Assembly (NCBI GenBank): GCA_004835665.1
Contig: RBKR01000015.1
Location: 868,001-932,000 of the forward strand
Direction of reading: 5' to 3'
Length of the DNA stretch: 64,000 nt
DNA from: Phoma sp. XZ068
Lineage: Eukaryota; Ascomycota; Dothideomycetes; Pleosporales; Didymellaceae
The notes under the pieces were generated by a model. The model did not search any database. It was not told the DNA's origin and saw nothing but the letters and a program-made list of their open reading frames with translations. Of the stretch, positions 33,643-44,021 are shown in pieces. Position 1 is the first letter of the stretch. Every line of letters starts with the position of its first letter. The position numbers and the translations under genes are program-made.

Positions 33643-33725
33643 GAAGCTATGGAGTCTTCGAAGCTATGGAGTCTTCGAAGCTATGGAGTCTTCTGAAGCA
33701 ATGGAGTCTTCTGAAGCAATGAGAG
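33643..33725 (+). repeat. 17-18-base tandem repeat
   Basis: Four and a half copies of GAAGCTATGGAGTCTTC, the later ones as GAAGCAATGGAGTCTTCT, lie about 40 bases after the stop of the disordered protein gene, so probably in its 3' untranslated region. Confidence 0.9.
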
Positions 33726-34166
33726 AGTTGTCTCAAGGCGTCTGGTGTTTAGATGTATACCCAACAAATAATTAGCGCGCATCACAGCGTGAGAGAGTAT
33801 CAATAATTGGTATCTGCATTCTCACCCTTGGTGGTTGACAGCACGCGACTGCCAGACCCTGACCGTCCTCCAGGTCCAACACCCACGACCACCTACATCT
33901 GCAACATTCCCCTGCTGTCGCAAACACACAACACCATCCATCATGACGCATCGCAACTGTTTATTCTGCCGCTCCGACACTGCCGTCCTGCTCACATCAG
34001 CACGCATCTGGAAAGTTCCACGCTGCGGCCCATAACGGCGCCCCACCCCCGCGCCAACACTCGTGCCAATCACACCCTCCCAACTCCGCCGTCTCTTCCG
34101 CGCTCGCCATAACCCCCTCCTCCCGCTCGCCTTCCGGGTTCATTTCCTCGTCAACTGCTTGTCGCG

Positions 34167-35374
34167 ATGCCGCCTGGCAACGAGTATGCTGCTGAGCAGC
34201 TCAAGAGCCAGGGAAATGCGTGCTTCAAGAACGGCGATTACGAAGGCGCCGAAGGCTTCTATTCTCAGGCGATACAGAAGAACTCGAGCAATCCGCTGCT
34301 ATTTACCAACCGCGCTATGGCGAGGAATAAGCTGGAGAAGTGGGATGGTGTTATAGATGATTGCATACGCAGTATCGAGCAGCTGCCCGAGAACATGAAA
34401 GCGTTTCACCTTTTGTGTACGTCCATCACCACCATACATGTCTATTTGACATGTAGAACACGACGCCTGCTCGATATATTGAACACGTCTGCTCGATATA
34501 TTGAATACGCCTGCTCGATATATTGAATACGCCTGCTCGATATATTGAATACGCCTGCTCGATATATTGAATACGCCTGCTCGATATATTGAATACGCCT
34601 GCTCGATATATTGACACGCCTGCTCGATATATTGACACGCCTGCTCGATCTATTGAACACGCCTGCTCGATCTATTGAACACGCCTGCTCGACATATTGA
34701 CATGCCTGCTCGACATATTGAACACGCAGCTAACGCACCCCTCAGCGCAAGCACAGCTCGCAGTCAACCACCCAAACGAAGCCCTCTCGAGCGCCCTGAA
34801 AGCATACGAGTATTGCACAAAGTCCACAACACAAACCACCTTCTCCAACGCCGCTCTTATATCACAGCACGTTTTAAAGTGCAAGAAACGCAAATGGGAG
34901 ATCCGCGAACGGGAACGTGTACGGCGGCGAGGCAACCTGCTGTCAGACCTCGAGGAAATGCTCGAGCGGGACCACAAAAAGGAGCTCGATGAGGTCGACG
35001 CACGCATGGAATCGGGCGAAACAAGCCGCACAGAAGGCCATGAGGAGAGAGAAGAGCGACGTCTTGAATTCGAAAAGAAGCGCGACGACCTTCGCACCGC
35101 CTTTGCCATCTCCGACCCCGATCACCAGCAGAAGCGCGAAGTGCCAGATTACCTCGTGGATGGCATTACCTTTGAGATCATGCATGATCCCGTCGTGACG
35201 AACAACGGGAGGAGCTACGAGCGGGCCACGCTGATTGAGCATCTCAAGCGCAGTCCAACTGATCCCTTGACGAGGGAGCCGTTGAAGATTAGTGAGCTCC
35301 GGCCGAATTTGGCGCTCAAGGAGGCGTGTCAGGAATTTATGGAGAGTAATTCTGGTTGGATCTATGATTGGTAA
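34167..35374 (+). CDS. CHIP: CHIP-type E3 ubiquitin ligase (TPR plus U-box)
   Basis: Two exons (intron 34417-34745) encode 292 residues. CHIP/STUB1 docks on Hsp70/Hsp90 tails through TPRs and ubiquitinates chaperone clients. TPR helices occupy about 8-115 (EQLKSQGNACFKNGDYEGA, YSQAIQKNSSNPLLFTNRAM, then AVNHPNEALSSALKAYEYC after the splice), followed by a long charged helical segment (about 130-205) and the U-box (VPDYLVDGITFEIMHDPVVT, then GRSYERATLIEHL and DPLTREPL), ending ESNSGWIYDW. The intron, at 329 bases, is far longer than the 40-60 bases usual here because it holds a minisatellite. Splicing as GTACGT...CCTCAG joins the second and third TPRs in frame. The start ATG is in good context and agrees with the family N terminus. 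Confidence 0.92.
34462..34727 (+). repeat. 22-base minisatellite inside the CHIP intron
   Basis: Twelve head-to-tail copies of a 22-base unit of the form ACGCCTGCTCGATATATTGA plus two bases. The central five are identical; outer ones vary (CGATCTATTGA, CGACATATTGA) and some are 21 bases long. The array fills most of the intron and stops just before the acceptor. Confidence 0.95.
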
Positions 35375-35969
35375 GGCTCGCTTTTATCAGGCGCGCGGGT
35401 GTCGAGAGGTAGGTGTGAGGTGACGATGGCGGCGTAGAGGGTCTAAGAAATGGTTGCTAACATCTGTATAGTGAAGACGGAGAAGTAGATCCGGACAGTC
35501 GTTGGGCGCATCTCTCGCACTACTGAAACGAACGGACAGCGACAATTTTCTTGCATTGACGGAGTCTGGATGTTTCTTATTTACACTTATGTTGCATTCG
35601 AGCGCCGATCTAGCGATCTCTCTTTTGGCTACAATGCTATATACCCTCGCAATGCTCACTGCTGATTGTTCAAACCACGTCTGGACCTCTTTCCATGTCG
35701 AAACCTTGGCTGACCCATCGGATCGGCCCGTCGAGCGCGGGGCTATCAAGATCTGAAACACTGCAGGAAACGAGAAAGGCTTAAGCTACGCAAATTCGAT
35801 AGGGCGTCTCAAGGAGGCTCCCAAAGTACCAGCCTCTGACCATACTTAACCACGCTCTGCAACGTTGCACACCTTCTTGACTACAATCTACAGCTGACAG
35901 AAAGTCCTCCGGCTTACCACAGCATTACCGAAATCACGGCACTCTTACCTTGAAATTGACATCCTCGCC
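35375..35969. other. Intergenic
   Basis: About 600 bases between plus-strand genes. Frames here are short and unremarkable. It must hold the HET gene promoter. Confidence 0.5.
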
Positions 35970-38235
35970 ATGTCAAGCTCCAGATGTGCAAGGTGTCTTG
36001 AACTTACTGTAGATCATCTGATCGAACTTGCACACCAAGAATACACACAATCCGACACCGTGCCAAAGAAGGCCTGTTATGTACTCAACGAGTCGATCCA
36101 CGCTCTCGAACGCTCAGCAGACGCCGGCTGTGACTTCTGTAGCTTACTCGTCGCGACACTCCGCGGTTACGAGGATGATGCTAGCTGGATTGCGCGACGC
36201 TGGCGAGGCACAAATTGCGTTCCTGAAAACTCACTTCTAGAAAGTGCTAAGCGACTACCATATTCTGATGTCAAGCTATGCATTGCGTCTGGAGACTCGA
36301 ATTCAGTGGAGGGGCTTGCAAACATCAAGGTGCTCGACAGGCTCTTGGTCCAGATCGGCCCTGACGCAATGTCAAAAGCTATTGAGACCGACGAAGATGA
36401 TTACAAAGATTTCCCTGTACTTCGATTCAAATTGAAGTGCTCCAGAGGTACGCAAATGGAAGGCATTGTGACAAGGGAAGCCAGTTTTACTAACCTGCTT
36501 TGCAGAAAACCCAATTCGTGCAGGACGCTTTCGAATTGGACAATACGATACCGAAAGTGTCCTGGAGTCGGACACAAACTTCGACATCGCTCGAGGTTGG
36601 CTTCACACGTGCCGAAGTCAGCACCAACGTTGTCCTCTGAACACATCTCCGAAACTCCCAGTCCGTGTCATTGACGTCGGAGTGAGAGAAGACTGGGCTG
36701 ATCTTTGCATCATCTATACCAACGGGGCCAGCGGTGCATACGTAGCATTAAGTCATTGTTGGGGTGGGCAGATTTCACCACTGTTGACGAAAGACACCTT
36801 GACGGCCTTCCAAGACCGACTACCTTTTGAGGATCTGCCAGCGAACTTTCAAGATGCCATTACCATTACACGACGCCTTGGAGTGCGCTACCTTTGGGTA
36901 GACTCATTTTGTATCCTTCAAGACTCCAGAGAAGACTGGGCGCGTGAGTCAAAAAAGATGGGACAGGTTTATCGGAATTCAATCGTCACCATATCTGCTC
37001 TAGCATCAAAAGGAAGTAAACATGGCATATTCACACGCGACAGTGAAGCTATGCGTCCACGTTCAGCCGCTTCGTCCTTGCCAGTGCAGATATGCGGAAA
37101 GACTGTTGCCGTCGTGCGCGAGGATTTCAACGAAGAAAGTCTAATGTCACTGGATGTCAATGGTCCCTTGTCAAGCCGAGGCTGGTGTCTTCAAGAATCC
37201 GTTCTCTCGCCTCGACAACTATACTACGGACGAAAGCAACTTTACTGGCGATGTCTCGGGGGATATGAGGCTGCAGATGGAACGTCGACCGGCATGCGAG
37301 TACCCGAGCATCCTTTGCTCTACTTGTCTGCTTTCCTCTTTCGCGACATCATAAAAAAACCCTTATCCGAACTGTATGAGGTGCCGCGGTTGCTTGAAGA
37401 CTACAATATCCTCGTACAGATGTACTCTCAACGCAGTCTTACCCATGGCAGTGACAAATTGCCAGCCTTCTCTGGTATTGTTGGACAATTACACGAATTC
37501 ATAGGCGGAACGTACCTTGCAGGCATTTGGTCGTCCGACATCGTGACTGCCCTTCTTTGGAAGGCTGAGATGAGTACATGTAAGCACGTGTCAACTTATC
37601 GCGCACCGTCATGGTCATGGGCAGTCACTGACGAGTCTATCCTTTACGACGACAAAAGCGGAGCGGTGATGGAAGGCATGAGCTCATCATCATTGGTCCT
37701 TCTAGATCACCACGTTACCCTCTGCCAAGCAAGCAATCCCTTTGGCGAGATATCATCGGGCTCCATCACTGTCCAAGGTCTGACACTACCATTGATTCGC
37801 AGCAGGCAGCACATCGGCAAAGACTCCGAGGAGTTCTATGCCGCCATGACCTTTTGGGATGAGAGGCCACCTAGGTACAGCCAGGAGGAAGCGGAGCCGG
37901 ACACAATGCCGACCATGGTCCTCATCAAGAACAACGATGGGGTGCAACTCCTGACCCTCGCATCGAACGACGCTACCAAAAGCCACGAAGATTTCAAACT
38001 TGACATCGAGGCATATGCCCCTGAAGAATACCTTGCACTGTTGGTGTACGTCGCCAAGGAAGAAAAGGTTACACTTGAGGCTCCCGATCCTGCACAAGGT
38101 CTCATTCTCAAGCCCGTCAGCGGCCGTAAGGGTGACAAAGATAGGGACTACGAAAGGGTGGGCATGTTCAAGTTCGAGAAGTTGGGAGGCTTGCGACCTG
38201 AACAATGGGAAAAGATGACGCTAAGATTGGTCTAA
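35970..38235 (+). CDS. HET-domain protein
   Basis: Two exons (intron 36448-36505) encode 735 residues. HET domains mediate heterokaryon incompatibility and other forms of programmed cell death when activated. The N terminus has a Cys-rich segment (CARCLEL and GCDFCSLLVATLRGYEDD) typical of this HET subgroup. The HET domain spans about 238-385: YVALSHCWGGQISPLL, DAITITRRLGVRYLWVDSFC, IVTISALASKGSKHGIF and SSRGWCLQESVLSPRQLYYG are all present. The C-terminal third has no recognised domain. The splice AGAG to AAAACCC restores the frame. Its stop lies only 16 bases from the stop of a broken HET gene on the other strand. Partner and trigger are unknown. Confidence 0.9.
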
Positions 38236-38251
38236 AGATATTCATACATCG

Positions 38252-39489
38252 CTACTTCCGAAACATGCCCAGTAGTGGTTGAGCAACTGCAATAGTGATG
38301 TCGCCTTTTCTGCTTACTTTAGCGCCCTTCCGCGTGTTGATCTGATCACACTGGGTCCGGAATATCTCTCCGTTCGCAGTCCTTGAAAGCTTCAAAACAA
38401 CTGTCTCAGGCGCTCCATCACTACCGATCCTCCAACAATTCAATGGGAGGTCAATTTCGCTGCGAGGACCACCAAACCGACGGTTCACGTATTTGGAGCG
38501 CATCGCAAAGAAGACGCCCTGGTACGACTTTCGAAAGCCACCCTCTGGTCTACCCTTGACTAGGTCTTTCTGTACGAAGAGGTTGCTCGAACTCTTGAAG
38601 CAGTCTGGCGACGGCGCCAGAAGGCCCCAATTGTTATGTTCGAAATGGTGGATGCGCGGGTCGCTCCGGAAGCACTTCAAAGTCGAGTCTTGCGGCCGTT
38701 CCCATACAAATAGAGACTCGTCAAACCGCCCGTACTCAGTCATGATAGCCTCTTGCAACCTGACGAAAGCCCTCGTGCCCTCACCATATAGCGGTTCAAG
38801 ATGCACGTCAAACAAGCCAATCAAACTGTACGCAATATCCTCAACTTCCTGCGTAACTCGTCCAGCCATCCAACTCATCTTCGTTGCGCAAGTCGCTTCG
38901 CGTAACGCACGCTTTCCATTCAGGTAGTCAGGCCAATCCCCGCAATCCTACCCACAAGCACTGCAAGTTCATTCCTTGTGCCCATGAATTTCCAGCCCTT
39001 ATCATAAAACTGCATCTCCTGCGGTGCTAGAAGCTCTTGCAAAGTCCAACCCCTCTCAAACCACACACTCGGCTGCCCACGTCTGTCTTCACCATCGCTC
39101 ATAAACATTGTCTCATTGGGGTTGTCGAAAGTCACGTCGTTGAAATACGTGTAGCACACGGCCGCATTGCGGTACCATTCGAACATTGTATTCAACGAAT
39201 ATCGTAACTCCTCGCTTTTAGTCTTGTCAATACAACATGTATCCACCCATATGTGGCTGATCCCTTGCTGCTGGGCTATTACACAAGCACCCCGAAGCTT
39301 TGCTGCACTAGCTCGGAGTTTCATAGGGATGGAGGCGAAGGAAGGATCGTCAAGTGCGGAAGCCGTAAGAGTTCAGATGTACTCGTATGATATCTCTGCG
39401 GGCTCCCATCGATGTGAGAGGATAGCATAGCGAGGGGTTGGACGTGCGACACGGACGAGCTCGTAGGTATCGGTCTTAAGCAGATTCAT
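38252..39489 (-). pseudogene. HET-E-like HET-domain pseudogene
   Basis: The minus strand carries all blocks of a HET-E-type N terminus: MNLLKTDTYELV, RYAILSHRWEPAEISYEYI, GISHIWVDTCCIDKTKSEEL, WFERGWTLQELLAPQEM, then KMSWMAGRVTQEVEDIAYSL and EPLYGEGTRAFVRLQE. Two lesions break it. After SYEYI a TGA lies in frame (near 39376), with sequence continuing in the same frame. After GRIAGI (near 38935) the frame ends in TGA while family sequence resumes one frame over (DYLNGKRALREATCATKMSW). No GT..AG intron removes either lesion without losing conserved residues. No NACHT or WD part follows, so this was a short HET protein or is also truncated. A sequencing error could explain one lesion, less easily two. 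Confidence 0.8.
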
Positions 39490-42400
39490 TTGGTCAAAGT
39501 TGAAATATGATGTACAAGATCGATTCAAAAGAAACTTTCTGCGGTGGATATCGAGAAGTAAGAATTTTCTGGGCAGAGATTTCTGATAGTTACAAGGCTG
39601 TGACTGTGTTTAGGTGTTTTAAGCACCACATCGAGCTGCCCAGAGTTGAAGAGTATCGCAACGCGCGCGGTTACTCTTACGTGCTCAACACCCAGCTTAA
39701 CCGCCGCGTCGAACAGCGATGCCAATCATGGTTTAGTAGACCTACAACATAAAGCAAGTCGAAGCGATGTATCTTTTTATTGAATATCAGTTGACAGCCA
39801 CAGGCAAGATTCGGCCAACGTGCGGTATTTTGAGGTCGTCCACGCGGCGTGGTGTCGGCGTGGTGTCGGCCTCAATCGCGGCCAGGGTCTTTTTCCAGAG
39901 TAACCTTCCATTACGAGCTTGTGCTCGAGTTGCTGTGGGTTGTTTGCCAAAATCTGTTGGGTGACTACAGTAACGATGGCTAGATTCGTGTGGCGCAGAC
40001 CTGAAAGACGGCCGGGAAAGGTGTACGCGTGTTAAGCCTCATGACTATGACGTCATATCTTCTGATATATGTGGCGCAGAAGACTTTCAAGTCTGTTGAT
40101 TGGAGTACTATCAAGCTCGAGAGTCTTTGCGCAACTTAAAGCTTACATATCGGGTCAGTGCTCAGCAGTGAGGACGGTCCGTGGTGCTGATGAGCGATAC
40201 GAGCCTGGACGGACTCAACACTGCGGTTGGGTTTCGAACACCAGCGAAATAGTTCCGAGACGGTTTATGTGACGTATTAGTGCACAGGTCGGAGTTCACG
40301 TTCGTCGGACGTCGCAACGGGCAAGCTTCGCAGTGAGGCCTTTTCTTACGCAGCTTGCCGTAACCTCCGAGGATTCTTGGACATCGGGCCCGAGCTGGCA
40401 CCGATCCTCGAGCTGCGAATCATTTGACACGTTTGTTCAAGTTTGAGACTCGAAGGTAGAAGTCTCCAATTATACAATGGTTCTCTGTAATGTCATTTCA
40501 AGAACGAGTCTACACCTATGGAAATACTCTGGATAGAGTGATTGGTCGAGGATAAGCATACATCGGACTACACCTGCAGAGAGTGATGCGCGCGATACCT
40601 TCCCCGGTCACGAAGTCCGTCGTGACTCGGAGCCTACACCGGGGTTATTTGAATGTTCAGGAGGCCAAAAGAGGCTGGTGATAGGTGTTCAACTATTCCC
40701 GGAGCGCTGTCAATGCTCACTGACGAGTCGACCAGTGTGACTCGTTGCATGTCGTGCCACAAGACGGGTAAATTGAACAGGCGAGCCAAAAGTGGTAGAT
40801 TATCCTGATAAGGCTACTAGTGCCCGGAAAGATCGTTGGACCCTGCGTAGCCCTACGTCGCTAGAACACGTTGGGACAGTGATAATGCGCACGGTGAAGG
40901 AGGTCTGGGCGGGTAATGATGTGATAGGCGCAGCCCTACGCCATATCCGTGTCACAGGAGCAGTACAGCTGCATGCTATCGCATTGTAAGATCTACGCTG
41001 ACTGTACGCCATCGGGCTGCATTATGAGACGTCTGGTAGACCGTTTGGCGGATTGTTTCGCGAGTTTTCTGGTATACCAAAGAAAATTTGCGAACATCAG
41101 CTTTCCGTGACGATAACTAGCCTGGCTTTTGCAGTGAGACACGATGGGGGTAACCAACATGTAAACAGGCGTTCCCACAACATTTACATGAGTGGTATCG
41201 TGCTGCTCTTGTCCATACCTACGATCATGTACCATGTTCAAGTTATCAACAGGATTATTGCGCGAGTGGAGACCAACTCAAATTGACTGCCCCGCCTACC
41301 ATACGCTTTCGACACTGAACTGCGAGCCGTACGGCAGCCACAAAATGTGTCAGCCAAACGGCAGACATCACGGAAATGCTCGTCGTCATGTGCGAACCGC
41401 TGCTTCGTAGATTCAAAGGACGAGGCTGTCGTGCATTAGCTGAGAGCGGCTTAATGGTGGAAACGGCGTCGTAACCAAGACGGTAGTCCGATAGCAGGGG
41501 GGCACCTCGCTTCTGCATGCATGGGCCGACCAGCACATCCTTATGTGGCTGACATGGCCTGATGTGCCTTAGGCGGTTGCAAGAGTGCATCGAAATCTCC
41601 AGAGTCGCTTCACCTTGCCATGCTGCCCCGCCGCGGAGCTTTTCACCTGCACAGATGGATGAAAATATCATGTGCTAGGAGGGCGGGAAACGCCGCGCCT
41701 GGTATAGGATTTGTGCAATTGCCAGTATCCATGGGGACGAACGTTAGATATCGACAAGGAGACCCAAGCATTTTACCGATATCACTGTCTCTACGGCTCT
41801 GGACGGCTTCAGAAGCCCGGCTGGTGGTCAAATCGCGTGAATAATGCATTTGAGTGGTTAAGGAAGTTGATAAGTCAGAGCAGACGAGCTTACTTTCGCG
41901 AACAACTAATACGCGAGAGGTGGGCTAGTCTTCCATTGGCCAAGCTTCGGTAAGAGTTGACACGCACTCTCTGGCCCTCCAGGCTCGATTGGATCATCCG
42001 GCTTAACAGTACCGAAAAACATTGTCAAAAAGCATTCCTCGCCGGTGGCGGCCTCTGCATTGTTCAGTTTCTGCATAACGGAGCAACCCGCATTGTCGGT
42101 CTATCGTCAACACTGCCGCAAAAATGCACAGCAAGGCGCCCATTTGAGACATGCTTTAGAGTCCATCATCACGTCGGCTGTTCACGGGTGCAGACGAAGG
42201 AAACACCGTTGGCGGGAAACTGATGCCATGCTTGGCCGGCTGACAATAGACTCCGACCGAACTTCGGAAACTACGACCAGCAGGTACACGCGAGACAGTG
42301 TTACTCGCGCAAAGTCAGACGTAACCTCAGGCTCAAGCCGTATGCCACTGTGACGTCGTGAGTGGTGCGCCACATTGCTGTCGTGATTGTTCAAGCCACA

Positions 42401-43241
42401 GATGGTTTGCTGTTGCACTCGACCATTGCATGGTCCTTGCGTGCACCACGATTTCATTTTCTCTAGAACTGATTAGGTGCACGCACGCAGCACTGCGATC
42501 CTGGAAGTTCTGCTAGTGAAGTCCATTCCCGGTGCCCCCGCTATGGCACAAGCAACTTGCAGATTGATCAAGCTTCGTAAAAAGCATGTCCAGCATCTGC
42601 TCCAATGTGTGACGAGACGACAAATGGCCACTCGCAGGTTGCGCGCTTCATGCCCACCTCGCAAGGCTCATTGCAGTTAGCCCACAACTTTAGCTGCATA
42701 TTTATCAAAGACCTGATCTGGAATAGCGCGAGCCTTCATGCGGACCCTTGCGCCCGGCCGCGGTGACGCTCTTCCACGAGCCACTTGAGGACGAGAATAA
42801 CAATTTTGGGGAACTTCCCGCATCCCAGACCGTGTCCCCGGCGCGTGAGCCGAAAAAGAGGCTGGCTTACTGCTTTTGTGACAGCGGTATGCAAACCTTC
42901 TCGCAGCAAGCCACAGCGGCCAGGGTAGAGCGCGACCGTTTACGCGGGCATAATTGCATCGAAGAAACAGGAACGATTCCGATGCGGTCGTGCACCCTCT
43001 CCGCACTCCGTGCGCTGTATAAGATCTCAGCTCGCCCACATGTGTAAGCTCGCCCTGCCACACAGACAATTGCTACAAACATCTCCTTCGTAACGTCTAT
43101 CATATCAGATCCTTGCACTAGTTACTTGACGACAACAAACGATCAGTGACAGAGCTTCATCCTGCCAAGTTTCTCCACGCTATATGCAATTATCATCACG
43201 ACCAGAGCCTGAGCAACAGAATTAACTACGGCTCCATTGGG
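39490..43241. other. Gene-poor region
   Basis: 3.7 kb without a supported gene. Several frames of 60-100 codons occur on both strands (for example 41711-41953 plus, 42045-42353 plus, 39525-39725 minus), some with plausible composition, but none shows a motif, signal peptide or splice partner. No transposon ends or long repeats were noticed. Confidence 0.5.
43184..43225 (+). promoter_or_regulatory. Upstream open reading frame of the bZIP gene
   Basis: ATG followed by twelve further sense codons and TAA ends 16 bases before the bZIP start codon. Upstream frames often control translation of fungal bZIP factors such as Gcn4/CPC1; a role here is inference. Confidence 0.45.
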
Positions 43242-44021
43242 ATGGATTCCCAATCATTCGATTACTGGATGTCGCAGGGTCATTATGTCCCGCCGCAGCC
43301 ACAACACACATCTATGTACGATGTACCACCAGAATTGTCCAAAGTACCGAGTTTGAGTGGATCGCCAGTAAGTTGAGCATGCATGTGTACCGCGATCAGT
43401 CATAATGACCTGCGTAGGTGTCGTCGACATATGACCAGTTCCCTGCACCTGTACCACAGACCTACTATCCTCACGTTGTCGACGAGCCAATGCACTTCGG
43501 ATCGTATCACATGCCAATGACTCCCTCCGAGTTTGGCTCAGACCACGACAGCCCTTACTGTAGTCCACGGCCAATACCACACGCGGAGCCCGTTTTCATG
43601 ACCAGCTCTGCCTCTTTGCCTGCTGAGAAGACACACACCACATCAGGGGTTAGTCAGCTCTCGTGAGAGCAAACAGCAGCATACTGATGACATTCAGCGT
43701 CGACGAGCACAAAATAGAGCAGCCCAACGCGCCTTCCGCGAACGGAAAGAAAAGCACGCCCGTGATCTCGAAGTCCAACTCTCAGCGTTGACCGAGAAGT
43801 ACAACAAGCTCGAAGTCTCGCATACCGAACTCAACACAGCCTACGAGAAACTCCGTAGAACGATCGAGCTGTTAACGCAAGACGACGACGCCGAAGGTGA
43901 AGATGATAGTGGCAAGACAACTCGCCGCAAAAGCAGTAGCTCGGATACCCTTCGGAAACTACTTGAGATACTGCACGGGGAAATCAAAGCGGTCGCATCA
44001 GTCAAGCCAGAATCGGCTTGA
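43242..44021 (+). CDS. bZIP transcription factor (AP-1-like)
   Basis: Three exons (introns 43368-43417 and 43649-43697) encode 226 residues. The basic region lies about 120-140 (RRRAQNRAAQRAFRERKEKH; NRAAQRAFRERK is the Yap/AP-1 signature) and runs into a leucine zipper of about 40 residues (LEVQLSALTEKYNKLEV and onward). The N-terminal half is Pro/Tyr/Ser-rich and probably an activation region; the C terminus is short, acidic then basic, and lacks the cysteine clusters of Yap1, so redox control of the Yap1 type is not expected. The second splice joins TTSG directly to the basic region; its donor is GTTAGT. The start is the ATG of MDSQSFDYW, the first in frame. Targets are unknown. Confidence 0.88.

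Noticed and set aside
33807..34112. 101-codon plus frame before the CHIP gene
   Set aside because: Pro/His/Thr-rich and lying in the presumed CHIP leader; no conserved feature.
41711..42353. Two plus frames with plausible composition
   Set aside because: No motif, no signal peptide and no intron joins them; they read as unrelated when placed end to end.
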